Shown: positions 53,437 through 61,917, counted from the stretch's first letter. The stretch is 64,000 nt of DNA from Coprococcus sp. (GCA_022793995.1 JAAWDY010000068.1:1-64000), one strand, 5' to 3'. The notes: generated from the sequence alone by a model not told the origin. Program-made: numbers and translations.

Positions 53437-53975
53437 ATCTGCCGAATAAATTAACTATACTTAGAATTATTATGATACCGTTCTTTGTGGCGTTCCTGCT
53501 GTTTGATATCACAGGGGCAGCGGATAAATGGATCGCGTTAGTACTGTTCTGCGCGGCGAGCCTTACGGATCTTCTTGACGGCAAGATCGCAAGAAAATAT
53601 AACCAAGTCACAAATTTCGGGAAGTTTATGGATCCCCTTGCGGATAAGCTTTTAGTCTGCACGGCGATGATCTGTCTGGTATCCATGGATCTGCTGAATG
53701 TGATCGTAGTTTTGGTTATCATTGCCAGGGAATTTATCATCAGCGGCTTCCGTCTGGTGGCGTCCGACAATGGGATTGTAATCGCGGCGAGCTATTGGGG
53801 CAAATTTAAGACCGTATCGCAGATGGCGATGGTGATTGTACTGATTATGGATCTTGGCGGTGTGTTTGATGTGGTCGGAGACGTTCTAATGTGGATCGCG
53901 CTGATTCTTACAGTGATTTCGCTGGTTGATTATATTGCAAAGAATAAACAGGTGTTGACGCAAGGAGGAATGTAG
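53433..53975 (+). CDS. pgsA: CDP-diacylglycerol-glycerol-3-phosphate phosphatidyltransferase
   Basis: Makes phosphatidylglycerol phosphate, the first step to phosphatidylglycerol and cardiolipin. The 180 residues start NLPNKLTILRIIMIPFFVAFLLF and have the CDP-alcohol phosphotransferase motif DLLDGKIARKYNQVTNFGKFMDPLADK. Five or six membrane helices follow. The start codon overlaps the rimO stop, and cinA begins one base after its stop codon. Confidence 0.95.
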   Translation: MNLPNKLTILRIIMIPFFVAFLLFDITGAADKWIALVLFCAASLTDLLDGKIARKYNQVTNFGKFMDPLADKLLVCTAMICLVSMDLLNVIVVLVIIAREFIISGFRLVASDNGIVIAASYWGKFKTVSQMAMVIVLIMDLGGVFDVVGDVLMWIALILTVISLVDYIAKNKQVLTQGGM

Positions 53976-53976
53976 T

Positions 53977-55242
53977 ATGGTTGTGGAATTGATTTCTGTA
54001 GGTACTGAGATTCTGCTTGGAAATATTGTGAATACAAATGCGGCTTACCTAGCGGAGAAGTGTGCTCTGCTAGGTTGTTCTTTATACCATCAGACTGTGG
54101 TAGGGGATAATGAGGAACGGCTGGAAGCGGCTGTCCGTCAGGCTATGGAACGGTCGGACGTTGTGATCCTAACAGGCGGGCTTGGACCGACCAAGGACGA
54201 CATGACGAAAGAAGTCGTGGCGAAGGTGTTTAAAAGAGAGCTTCGGATGGACGAACATTCAAAGACCAGGATCCAGGAGTTCTTTGACAAGATAGGGAGT
54301 AAAAAGGTCACGGAAAATAACTGGAAGCAGGCGTTGGCGCCGGAAGGGGCGATCGTTATTGACAATCTCAACGGAACGGCGCCGGGGCTGATCATCGAGG
54401 ATAAAGAGCAGGGCAAGAGGGCGATTCTCATTCCGGGTCCTCCCGGGGAGATGAAGCCGATGTTTGAACGGGACATCGCGCCTTACCTGAACCGTCTGCA
54501 GCCGGAGGGGATCTATTCCCATATGGTGAAACTATGCGGAATCGGGGAGAGCCAGGCAGAGACGATGGTATCGGACCTGATGGACGCCCAGACCAACCCC
54601 ACGCTTGCGCCGTACGCCAAGACCGGAGAGGTACATTTCCGGGTGACGGCAAAGGCGGAAAATGAAGCGGCGGCGGAGGAACTGATGCGCCCCATGATTG
54701 AGAAACTGTATCGGCGGTTTGGGAACGCCATTTATACGATTTCCGAGGAGGAGACGTTGGAGGCGTCCATTGTGGCGCTTTTAAAAGAGAGGAAAATGAC
54801 GGTCACAACGGCGGAGTCCTGTACCGGCGGGCTTCTGGCGGGACGCCTGATGAATGTGGCGGGGGCGTCGGATGTTTACCGGGAAGGTTATATTACTTAC
54901 GCGGATGCTTCTAAGGAAAAGCTCCTGGGAGTCAGGCATGAGACGCTTACAAAGCATGGGGCAGTCAGCGAGGAGACAGCTTCCGAGATGGCGTTCGGGG
55001 CGGCAAAAGAGGCGGGAGCCGACGCGGCGCTCAGCGTGACTGGGATCGCGGGACCCGGCGGGGGCACTGAGGATAAGCCGGTGGGCCTTGTTTACATCGG
55101 CTGCGCGGTGGACGGACGCGTGAAGGTGCGCAGATTCCAGCTTACCGGGAACAGGGAGAAGAACCGGAATTACGCAGTGGTGCGGGCGCTTACATTTTTG
55201 AGGGAGGAGCTTCTGCTGGAGAAGGCGCCGCAGGGACAATAG
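53977..55242 (+). CDS. cinA: CinA family protein (nicotinamide-nucleotide amidase)
   Basis: 421 residues with an N-terminal molybdopterin-binding-like domain (VELISVGTEILLGNIVNTNAAYL, VVILTGGLGPTKDDMTKEV). The C-terminal PncC amidase domain (ESCTGGLLAGRLMNVAGASDVYREGYITYA, SVTGIAGPGGGTEDKPVGLV) follows. CinA recycles pyridine nucleotides and is linked to competence in streptococci. It follows pgsA by one base, a conserved pgsA-cinA arrangement in Firmicutes. Confidence 0.95.
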   Translation: MVVELISVGTEILLGNIVNTNAAYLAEKCALLGCSLYHQTVVGDNEERLEAAVRQAMERSDVVILTGGLGPTKDDMTKEVVAKVFKRELRMDEHSKTRIQEFFDKIGSKKVTENNWKQALAPEGAIVIDNLNGTAPGLIIEDKEQGKRAILIPGPPGEMKPMFERDIAPYLNRLQPEGIYSHMVKLCGIGESQAETMVSDLMDAQTNPTLAPYAKTGEVHFRVTAKAENEAAAEELMRPMIEKLYRRFGNAIYTISEEETLEASIVALLKERKMTVTTAESCTGGLLAGRLMNVAGASDVYREGYITYADASKEKLLGVRHETLTKHGAVSEETASEMAFGAAKEAGADAALSVTGIAGPGGGTEDKPVGLVYIGCAVDGRVKVRRFQLTGNREKNRNYAVVRALTFLREELLLEKAPQGQ

Positions 55243-55270
55243 GAGGACAAATAGGAGGAAACGCGAAATC

Positions 55271-56701
55271 ATGTTTGTAAGACAGTTACAGGATCATGAG
55301 ATACTGGACGCTCTGCATCTTGTGTGGGATGTATTCGCGGGGGAGATCGCCCCATTTTATTCCCCGCAGGGAATCGCGGAGTTTCAGAATTTTATCCGGA
55401 TCGAGAATTTCATGGTTCCGGTCAGAAACGGGGCGATGGTCGTGTTCGGTGCAGTGGAAGAAGGGGAATTATGCGGTGTTTCCGCTGTCCGTGGCAACGG
55501 GCATGTGGCTCTGCTATTTGTGAAGAGAAACTGGCAGAGAAGGGGCGTGGGAAGAATGCTGATGGCTTCTATGGAGCAATACTGCATCGGGGAGCTTGGC
55601 GTGATGCGGATGACGGTAAACGCCTCGCCCAACGCCGTAGAAGCTTACCACCGTATGGGATTTCGGGACACCATGCCGCTTATGGAGCAAAATGGGATCC
55701 GTTTTGTCCCGATGGAGAAGATGGCGCCTCCAGGTATCCATCCGCAGAAAATGGGAAAGGTCCACAAGGGACTGTTTGTCGGGATCGTGACATGCGCTGC
55801 GGTTTTATCGGTCTTTCTTCTGCTCCTTTTTGTTAAGGTCATTTTCAATATCACGGAGAATAGAGTGTATACGGACAACTATGAACGATTTGAGGAGGAA
55901 ATGCCGCAGGAGTACTGGTGGGATGACGACGGCGAAGACGAAGAGGAAAGCGAGGAAGGCGGGATCATGGCGATACGATGCTATGAGGCTGAGGAGCTTC
56001 CTTATGAAATAGTGGAAGAAACTTATACATACCGCTCTACGGTCAGGGCTTCCGAGTACCCGATGGAGTTTAATATCAAGTATCCGCAGATCGAAGGGCT
56101 TGCTGGCGGGAAAGTGGATGAAGTGAACGAAATCCTGAAAGGATGTGCCATGCGAACGGTGGATATGCTGTACCTGAACCCCAGCGACGATATGAAAGAA
56201 CAGATGCTAAAGGAGACGGACCCGTTTTTTGCGAGCCAGGTCATTTACCGGGTTACGTATGCGGGGGAAGATTTTATCAGCGTGACGTTTTCCGACCATT
56301 ATTATGCGGGAAATTACTATCTTGAGTTCCAGGACCTGCGGACAATAAATATGCGGCTGTCGGACGCACAGGAATTTGTGGCGGCAGATATCGTGGAATT
56401 GGACGATGCATTCATGCAGGACTGGCATCAGAGGATGAAGAAAGAGGCTCCGGGGGCGGAGGTTCTGGAACGAATTGAGATAGAAGAGTTTCGTTCTATC
56501 CTTAAGGGAGAGGATCCAGAAGGCCGTTACAGCGACGAGTTCTTCGTCAGTGCGGACGGGATCGAGATTGGGCTTACTTACCATTACTCGGACGGGACAT
56601 ACCTTTCACGCGGATGGATCACCGCACCGTTTACCCTGGACGCACTGAAAGAGTACCGTTCGGACAGTGATTTTTGGAATCTTGTTCAATCTGCTAATTG
56701 A
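55271..56701 (+). CDS. GNAT acetyltransferase fused to a membrane anchor and DUF3298-like domain
   Basis: 476 residues. The N-terminal 155 residues are a GNAT acetyltransferase: VALLFVKRNWQRRGVGRMLMASM is the acetyl-CoA loop (Q/RxxGxG/A) and NASPNAVEAYHRMGF closes the fold. A membrane helix (about 173-195) follows, then an acidic stretch (DDDGEDEEESEEGG). The extracellular domain resembles DUF3298/RsiV (YPMEFNIKYPQIEGLAGGKVDEVNEILK, FISVTFSDHYYAGNYYLEFQDLRTINMRLSDA). The acetyltransferase would face the cytoplasm and the RsiV-like part the outside. The ribosome site is AGGAGG. Not a commonly named architecture. Confidence 0.78.
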   Translation: MFVRQLQDHEILDALHLVWDVFAGEIAPFYSPQGIAEFQNFIRIENFMVPVRNGAMVVFGAVEEGELCGVSAVRGNGHVALLFVKRNWQRRGVGRMLMASMEQYCIGELGVMRMTVNASPNAVEAYHRMGFRDTMPLMEQNGIRFVPMEKMAPPGIHPQKMGKVHKGLFVGIVTCAAVLSVFLLLLFVKVIFNITENRVYTDNYERFEEEMPQEYWWDDDGEDEEESEEGGIMAIRCYEAEELPYEIVEETYTYRSTVRASEYPMEFNIKYPQIEGLAGGKVDEVNEILKGCAMRTVDMLYLNPSDDMKEQMLKETDPFFASQVIYRVTYAGEDFISVTFSDHYYAGNYYLEFQDLRTINMRLSDAQEFVAADIVELDDAFMQDWHQRMKKEAPGAEVLERIEIEEFRSILKGEDPEGRYSDEFFVSADGIEIGLTYHYSDGTYLSRGWITAPFTLDALKEYRSDSDFWNLVQSAN

Positions 56702-56752
56702 CGAATATAAAAAATTGTGCGAAAATGTCAATATATGGGTGTTAAAAATGTA

Positions 56753-56976
56753 TCAAACAATGTTACGATTCACAGACGATATGGATTTGCAGGTAGACTC
56801 GCCATGCTTGCATGCAAGAGCCTATCTGCAAGTCCATATCAGGCCTGCGAAGCAGGAACTCCATCCACATAAGCAGTCTTAGCTCCGTAAGGAGCGGGGG
56901 TGGAGCCTCGAAGAGGCGACGAGTGCGTATGTGGGTGGAGGGCTGTGAATGGCTGTCAAACAATGTTACGATTCAC
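56753..56976. repeat. Folded repeat element between exact 21-bp direct repeats
   Basis: Two exact 21-bp copies (56753-56773 and 56956-56976, core TGTTACGATTCAC) lie 203 bp apart. Inside the left copy and next to the right copy are ATTCACAG and CTGTGAAT, an inverted pair. A first hairpin pairs 56778-56796 with 56822-56840. A second large stem pairs CTCCATCCACATA (56859-56871) with TATGTGGGTGGAG (56928-56940) and encloses small GCTCC/GGAGC and GCCTC/GAGGC hairpins. It fills the 317-bp gap before the NifU-like gene. No gene is seen within. Confidence 0.85.
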
Positions 56977-57018
56977 CCATGCGAAGAAAAATCATATACA
57001 TTTGAAAGGAGTTTTAAC

Positions 57019-57711
57019 ATGATTTATTCACACGAAGTAGAAATGATGTGCCCGGTAGCCCAGGGTGCGAATCACGGACCGGCTCCGATTCCGGAAGAAG
57101 CAAAATGGGTGAAGGCAAAAGAAGTGAAGGATATTTCCGGTCTGACGCACGGCATTGGCTGGTGTGCGCCTCAGCAGGGAACCTGTAAACTGACATTGAA
57201 TGTGAAGGACGGTATTATCCAGGAAGCATTGGTAGAAACCATCGGATGTTCAGGAATGACGCATTCCGCGGCGATGGCATCTGAGATTCTTCCGGGAAAG
57301 ACGATTCTGGAAGCTCTGAACACGGATCTTGTATGTGATGCAATCAACACCGCGATGAGAGAATTATTCCTCCAGATCGTTTATGGAAGAACGCAGAGCG
57401 CGTTCTCTGAGGATGGGCTCCCGATCGGGGCAGGACTTGAGGATCTTGGGAAAGGCCTGCGTTCCCAGGTTGGCACAATGTACGGAACCTTGGCAAAGGG
57501 TCCGCGTTATCTGGAGATGGCGGAAGGATATGTGACAGGAATCGCTTTGGACGATCATGATGAGATCATCGGATATAAGTTCGTAAGCCTCGGCAAATTT
57601 ACAGATTTTATCAAAGCCGGCGATGAACCGAATGTGGCGTGGGAAAAGGCACAGGGACAATATGGCCGTGTCGCGGACGCAGTCAAGATCATTGACCCAC
57701 GGAAAGAATGA
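57019..57711 (+). CDS. Iron-sulfur cluster assembly scaffold-like (NifU-type) protein
   Basis: 230 residues from the ATG at 57019 behind AAAGGAG; the frame is open upstream across the repeat element. The conserved cysteine blocks are EVEMMCPVAQG near the start, IGWCAPQQGTCKL near residue 52, and VETIGCSGMTHSAAMASEI near 78, which carries the NifU-type GCxxxxxSAxxxSE pattern. It resembles the NifU-like proteins always paired with a GGGtGRT protein in Lachnospiraceae. The pair's job is unknown; a role in an iron-sulfur related step is an inference from the scaffold family. Confidence 0.75.
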   Translation: MIYSHEVEMMCPVAQGANHGPAPIPEEAKWVKAKEVKDISGLTHGIGWCAPQQGTCKLTLNVKDGIIQEALVETIGCSGMTHSAAMASEILPGKTILEALNTDLVCDAINTAMRELFLQIVYGRTQSAFSEDGLPIGAGLEDLGKGLRSQVGTMYGTLAKGPRYLEMAEGYVTGIALDDHDEIIGYKFVSLGKFTDFIKAGDEPNVAWEKAQGQYGRVADAVKIIDPRKE

Positions 57712-57780
57712 TCCGCTTAAGAAACGGAATCAATGAAGAATATTACATAGGTAATGTTAATAGATCAGGAGGAGAAGTAA

Positions 57781-58791
57781 ATGGCTTTATTTGAATCATA
57801 TGAGAGAAGAATTGATAAAATCAATGAAGTATTGAACAGCTACGGCATCGCTTCGCTGGAAGAGGCGGAAAAGATTACAAAAGACGCCGGGCTTAATGTA
57901 TACGACCAGGTAAAGGGCATTCAGCCGATCTGTTTCGAGAATGCATGCTGGGCTTATATTACAGGCGCGGCGATCGCAATCAAGAAAAATGTTTCCACGG
58001 CAGCCGAGGCGGCGGCAGCGTTAGGCGAGGGCCTTCAGGCGTTCTGTATCCCGGGTTCTGTGGCGGATCAGAGAAAAGTAGGATTGGGACATGGAAATTT
58101 GGGCAAGATGCTCCTTGAAGAAGATACGGATTGTTTTGCTTTCCTTGCAGGGCATGAGTCTTTCGCAGCGGCAGAAGGCGCGATCGGAATTGCAGAGAAG
58201 GCGAACAAGGTTCGGAAAAAACCGCTTCGTGTTATCCTGAACGGATTAGGAAAAGACGCGGCGAAGATCATTTCCAGAATCAATGGATTTACATATGTAC
58301 AGACAGAGTACGACTATTATACAGGAGAGCTGAAAGAAGTGCAGAGAACAGCGTACTCCGAAGGACTCCGCGCGAAGGTGAACTGCTATGGGGCAAACGA
58401 TGTACGTGAGGGCGTCGCTATCATGCACAAAGAAGGCGTCGATGTTTCCATCACAGGAAACTCTACGAACCCGACCCGTTTCCAGCATCCGGTAGCGGGT
58501 ACTTATAAGAAGGAATGTATCGAACAGGGCAAGAAGTACTTTTCGGTTGCATCCGGCGGCGGTACAGGACGTACGCTTCACCCGGATAACATGGCGGCAG
58601 GTCCGGCTTCTTATGGTATGACGGATACTCTGGGACGTATGCATTCCGACGCACAGTTCGCAGGCTCTTCCTCTGTACCGGCTCATGTTGAGATGATGGG
58701 GCTGATCGGCGCGGGAAATAACCCGATGGTTGGAATGACTGTGGCAGTGGCCGTTTCGATTGAGGAAGCGAAAAAGGCTGGGAAGTTCTAA
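57781..58791 (+). CDS. GGGtGRT family protein
   Basis: 336 residues with the naming motif in FSVASGGGTGRTLHPDNMAAGPASYGM, near residue 260. Other conserved blocks are QPICFENACWAYITGAAIAIKK, DTDCFAFLAGHESFAAAEGA and ITGNSTNPTRFQHPVAGTYKKECIEQGKKY. It is 69 bp after the NifU-like gene and the two travel together in many Clostridia. The function is not established; the glycine-rich motif and the partner suggest an enzyme needing a cofactor. It ends at a terminator. Confidence 0.85.
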   Translation: MALFESYERRIDKINEVLNSYGIASLEEAEKITKDAGLNVYDQVKGIQPICFENACWAYITGAAIAIKKNVSTAAEAAAALGEGLQAFCIPGSVADQRKVGLGHGNLGKMLLEEDTDCFAFLAGHESFAAAEGAIGIAEKANKVRKKPLRVILNGLGKDAAKIISRINGFTYVQTEYDYYTGELKEVQRTAYSEGLRAKVNCYGANDVREGVAIMHKEGVDVSITGNSTNPTRFQHPVAGTYKKECIEQGKKYFSVASGGGTGRTLHPDNMAAGPASYGMTDTLGRMHSDAQFAGSSSVPAHVEMMGLIGAGNNPMVGMTVAVAVSIEEAKKAGKF

Positions 58792-58809
58792 GAAATAGCG
58801 GAAAATAAA

Positions 58810-58851
58810 GGGCTATCGTTGATGTGAGGTGTCAGCGGCAGCCCTTATTTT
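58810..58851 (+). terminator. Terminator after the GGGtGRT gene
   Basis: GGGCT (58810-58814) pairs with AGCCC (58840-58844), extended inward by CGTTGA/TCAGCG with one wobble and followed by TTATTTT. Confidence 0.8.
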
Positions 58852-58854
58852 GAT

Positions 58855-58876
58855 AATCAAAAAGGCGATATTGTCG
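58855..58876 (+). repeat. 22-bp direct repeat, left copy, around the small toxin locus
   Basis: AATCAAAAAGGCGATATTGTCG matches 59273-59295 with one extra A and one change. Its end supplies the -35 box of the toxin promoter. Listed in full because it is a short site; the two copies flank the module. Confidence 0.7.
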
Positions 58877-58899
58877 TATTATGAAAAATATGTTATATT
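58871..58899 (+). promoter_or_regulatory. Promoter of the small membrane toxin locus
   Basis: TTGTCG (58871-58876), 17-bp spacer and TATATT (58894-58899). The leader runs from about 58906 to the ATG at 59001. Confidence 0.65.
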
Positions 58900-58935
58900 G
58901 TCGATAGGGAAACCAAAGAGCCATAGGCGGCTTTA

Positions 58936-58993
58936 CCCCTCCAGTATAGTTTTGGAGGGTTCTAAATAGCCCTCCGGACGTAAGAAAGGAGGG
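58936..58993 (+). promoter_or_regulatory. Leader hairpins that can hide the toxin ribosome site
   Basis: CCCTCC occurs at 58937-58942 and 58970-58975, and GGAGGG at 58954-58959 and 58988-58993. The last GGAGGG is the ribosome site 7 nt before the ATG. The second CCCTCC can pair with it, and the first CCCTCC with the first GGAGGG. Alternative pairings would switch the ribosome site on or off, as in other type I toxin messages. Confidence 0.75.
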
Positions 58994-59000
58994 TGATAGA

Positions 59001-59213
59001 ATGTATGTTACATATGCTGATCTTTTTCAGTTCTGTATCTTCATTTGCGCCCTTGTCGGGTTGTGCTACACAATCTTTAAGGGAAGAAAGAAATTGGCAC
59101 AATTACAAAAGAGCAAAATAAATATTATAGTAGTAAGGGTATGCATACAACGCATATCCTTTTTCGCTTTAGAAGTGTTAAAACAACAAGGTGTGGGGGA
59201 GATTATAAAATAA
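59001..59213 (+). CDS. Small membrane toxin-like protein (holin-like family)
   Basis: Up to 70 residues. The first 30 (MYVTYADLFQFCIFICALV then GLCYTIFKGRKK) are a short N-tail, one membrane helix and a basic end. This is the shape of small holin-like toxins. A strong terminator hairpin (59135-59164) lies inside the reading frame. A stop one frame over (TAA at 59119-59121) lies just before the hairpin. So the working peptide may be about 40 residues, through a one-base difference from relatives. The long tail is doubtful. Leader, ribosome-site hiding and convergent RNA all fit a type I toxin. Confidence 0.65.
   Translation: MYVTYADLFQFCIFICALVGLCYTIFKGRKKLAQLQKSKINIIVVRVCIQRISFFALEVLKQQGVGEIIK
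59135..59164 (+). terminator. Terminator of the toxin message
   Basis: AAGGGTATGC (59135-59144) pairs with GCATATCCTT (59152-59161) with one wobble, followed by TTT. It lies inside the open frame of the toxin. Confidence 0.75.
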
Positions 59214-59272
59214 ACATACGTTCTGTATCGGGCCGCAAATCAAGAAAAAGGGATTTAAAGATTTATTATGAA

Positions 59273-59295
59273 AATCAAAAAAGGCGGTATTGTCG
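59273..59295 (+). repeat. Direct repeat, right copy
   Basis: Matches 58855-58876 nearly exactly (AAGGCGGTATTGTCG shared end). It directly abuts the A-run that ends the convergent small RNA. Confidence 0.7.
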
Positions 59296-59402
59296 AAAAA
59301 AAAATAGCCGCCACTACGCCCGATAGTGACGGCTTGCCTATGTTAAAGCATAGGTAGCAACTTACAGAAGGGGTAGAGCCGCTTGTGTGGTTTTCCCTCT
59401 CT
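59296..59402 (-). ncRNA. Candidate small RNA facing the toxin gene
   Basis: On the minus strand, TTGGAA (59433-59438), 18-bp spacer and TATATT (59409-59414) predict a start near 59402. The RNA ends at a strong terminator: GCCGTCACTA (59324-59333) with TAGTGGCGGC (59307-59316), one wobble, then nine T residues. Its first part resembles the toxin leader in the same sense (GGGAAAACCA...GCGGCTCTACCCCTTC against GGGAAACCA...GCGGCTTTACCCCTCC). A GAGGG near its start could pair with the leader CCCTCC boxes. It is placed where an antitoxin RNA would be. The interval 59214-59667 otherwise holds the alpha-galactosidase control region. Confidence 0.6.
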
Positions 59403-59535
59403 GTTTATAATATATCATATCTGGTATCAGGATTCCAAGAAAATTATTTATCGTTTTTGTTTGAAGTGTGCTAGGATATAGAGTGAGCGTTCCTGCAAAT
59501 CTTTGCAATTTTTCCCTAATTCATAAAGAAATAGA

Positions 59536-59586
59536 TTGACTTTCCTGGCATTTTATGGTTAATATGTCCATATAGATTAATTTAAT
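59536..59586 (+). promoter_or_regulatory. Promoter and operator of the alpha-galactosidase gene
   Basis: TTGACT (59536-59541), 18-bp spacer and TAATAT (59560-59565) set the start near 59572. ATTAATTTAAT at 59576-59586 overlaps the first transcribed bases. Its reverse complement shares the core TTAAATTAA with two sites upstream of the transporter genes (63084, 63104). A LacI-type repressor bound there would block transcription. Confidence 0.6.
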
Positions 59587-59667
59587 ATGAAAATAAGTTA
59601 AAAGATAATTCACAATTAATATTAATCAAAATGATACGAAGGCATTCGGGAAAACGGAGGACAGGAT

Positions 59668-61881
59668 ATGGCGATTCAATTTGATGAAAAGAGGAATATG
59701 TTTAAGCTGGATACAAAGTGTACCACTTACTTAATAGGCATCTCAAAGGAAGGGTATGTCGGGCATATATATTACGGGAAAAGACTGAAGGAATTTGGCG
59801 GCGGATACCTTCTGCGGACGGAGGAGTTTCCTTTTACACCGGAGGCAAATAAACGGGAGAAGGCGGCGTTTCTGGATGTGTATCCAACAGAGTACCCGAC
59901 CGGAGGACTGGGGGATTATCGGGAAAGTTGTTTGGACATAAGGAACAGCGAGGGGTACATGGGGAGTGAGATCTTCTATAAGGAGTACTTGGTTGAGGAT
60001 GGGAAGCCGCATCTTCCTGGACTTCCGGCGTCGTTTGGGGAGAAGGATGAGGTGCAGACGCTTCAGATTATATGTGAGGATCCGATTCTTCGGATGCGTG
60101 TGACTTTGATGTACTCGGTGTTTGAAGAGGAAGATATCATTACCAGGAGCGTGAAGATCGAGAATCAGGGTGAAAAGGCGCTACACCTGGAAAAGGTGTA
60201 CAGCGCTTGCCTGGACATGGACAATCAGGAATTTGAGATGATCGATCTGTGCGGTTCCTGGGCAAGGGAGCGGTATATCCAGCGGGAGAAGCTGCGTTAT
60301 GGAAGGCAGCGGGTATCCTCGTCAAGGGGAGAATCCAGCCATCAGGAACATCCCTTTATGGCGCTTGTAACGCCGGATACGACCCAGGAGACAGGGGAAG
60401 TTTATGCGATGCATTTTGTGTATTCGGGGAATTTTACCGCGCAGGCGGAGCGCACCCAGTTCGACTATGTGCGGATGGTGCTGGGAATATGCGCGGAAGG
60501 TTTTCGCTGGAACTTGAAAGCAGGAGAAAGTTTTCAGGCCCCGGAGGTGGTCCTCACCTATTCGGCGGAAGGGCTGGGGAAAATGACGCGCTCTTTCCAT
60601 GATTTTTACAGGAAGCATTTAATCAGAAGCCCGTATCTGTATAAAAAGCGGCCCATACTTATCAATAACTGGGAGGCGACGTATTTTGACTTCAACACAG
60701 AAAAGCTCCTGGCGATCGCAAAAGGGGCGAAAGAACAAGGGATAGAAATGCTCGTCATGGATGACGGCTGGTTCGGGAAACGGAATTTTGACGACAGCTC
60801 GTTAGGGGATTGGACGGTGAATGAGGAGAAGCTAAAAGGCGGGCTTCCCCATCTAGTAAAACAGGTGCGGGATCTAGGGATGGAATTTGGTATCTGGTTT
60901 GAGCCGGAGATGATCTCCCCGGATTCCGACTTGTACCGGGTGCACCCGGACTGGGCGATTCAGATTCCGGGCAGGGAACCGGGACAGATCAGGGCGCAGT
61001 ATGTTCTGGATCTTTCCAGGCAGGAAGTCCGGGATTATGCCTATGAATGTGTGGCGAAGATCCTCAGGAGCGCTCCGATCTCTTATGTGAAGTGGGATAT
61101 GAACCGGCAGCTCACCGACCTGGGAAGTATCGCTCTTTTGGCTGACGCCCAGGGAGAGCTTAGCCATCGCTACATGCTGGGCGTGTATGAAATGCAGGAA
61201 CGGCTGGTGACGGAATTCCCAGATCTCCTTCTTGAGAATTGCTCAGGGGGAGGAGCAAGATTCGACCCGGGAATGCTGTACTACAGTCCGCAGATTTGGT
61301 GTTCCGACGACACGGACGCGATCGAGCGGCTCCGGATCCAGGAGGGGACGGCGCTGATCTATCCACTATCTGCCATGGGGGCGCATGTAAGCGACTGCCC
61401 AAACCATATTGTAGGAAGAAGGACGCCGTTTGAGACGCGGGCAAATGTGGCGCTTGCCGGGACGTTTGGATATGAGCTGGATATCACCAGGATTTCAGAG
61501 GAAGAAAAGAAACAGATTCCAGGGCAGACAGCGCTGTACCACAAGTACAGGGAACTGATCCAGAAAGGGGATTATTACCGGATTGCCTCATGGACGGACA
61601 AAAAATCGCTGGACTGCTGGGAGGTGGCGGCAAAGGACGCATCCCACGCGTTAGTGACCTGCGTACAGGTATTGGCGCAGCCCAATATACACAGCAGGAA
61701 GATCAAACTAAAAGGATTGGATAAGGAGAAAACATATAGACTGGAAGGAAGCGGGGAAGTCTACAGCGGAGAAGAGCTGATGTACTGCGGATTCCTGATA
61801 AAAGGGCTGGAAGGAGATTTTGCCAGCCGGCTGTATCATTTTGTGCGGGAAGATGTGCAAGAAGAGGAGGGTCCGCAGTAG
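59668..61881 (+). CDS. Alpha-galactosidase, GH36
   Basis: 737 residues, the length of AgaA-type enzymes that act on melibiose, raffinose and stachyose. An N-terminal beta-sandwich is followed by the catalytic barrel: ILINNWEATYFDFNTEKLL, EMLVMDDGWFGKR, GIWFEPEMISPDSDL. The nucleophile D477 is in YVKWDMNRQLTD. The acid/base is D547 in IWCSDDTDAIERLRIQ, preceded by LLENCSGGGARFDPGML. There is no signal peptide, so it works inside the cell on imported sugar. A LacI regulator gene follows 36 bp later and an ABC transporter after that. Confidence 0.95.
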   Translation: MAIQFDEKRNMFKLDTKCTTYLIGISKEGYVGHIYYGKRLKEFGGGYLLRTEEFPFTPEANKREKAAFLDVYPTEYPTGGLGDYRESCLDIRNSEGYMGSEIFYKEYLVEDGKPHLPGLPASFGEKDEVQTLQIICEDPILRMRVTLMYSVFEEEDIITRSVKIENQGEKALHLEKVYSACLDMDNQEFEMIDLCGSWARERYIQREKLRYGRQRVSSSRGESSHQEHPFMALVTPDTTQETGEVYAMHFVYSGNFTAQAERTQFDYVRMVLGICAEGFRWNLKAGESFQAPEVVLTYSAEGLGKMTRSFHDFYRKHLIRSPYLYKKRPILINNWEATYFDFNTEKLLAIAKGAKEQGIEMLVMDDGWFGKRNFDDSSLGDWTVNEEKLKGGLPHLVKQVRDLGMEFGIWFEPEMISPDSDLYRVHPDWAIQIPGREPGQIRAQYVLDLSRQEVRDYAYECVAKILRSAPISYVKWDMNRQLTDLGSIALLADAQGELSHRYMLGVYEMQERLVTEFPDLLLENCSGGGARFDPGMLYYSPQIWCSDDTDAIERLRIQEGTALIYPLSAMGAHVSDCPNHIVGRRTPFETRANVALAGTFGYELDITRISEEEKKQIPGQTALYHKYRELIQKGDYYRIASWTDKKSLDCWEVAAKDASHALVTCVQVLAQPNIHSRKIKLKGLDKEKTYRLEGSGEVYSGEELMYCGFLIKGLEGDFASRLYHFVREDVQEEEGPQ

Positions 61882-61917
61882 TGTCCGTGGGCTGTCTATA
61901 GTGAAGGAGGGACGATA

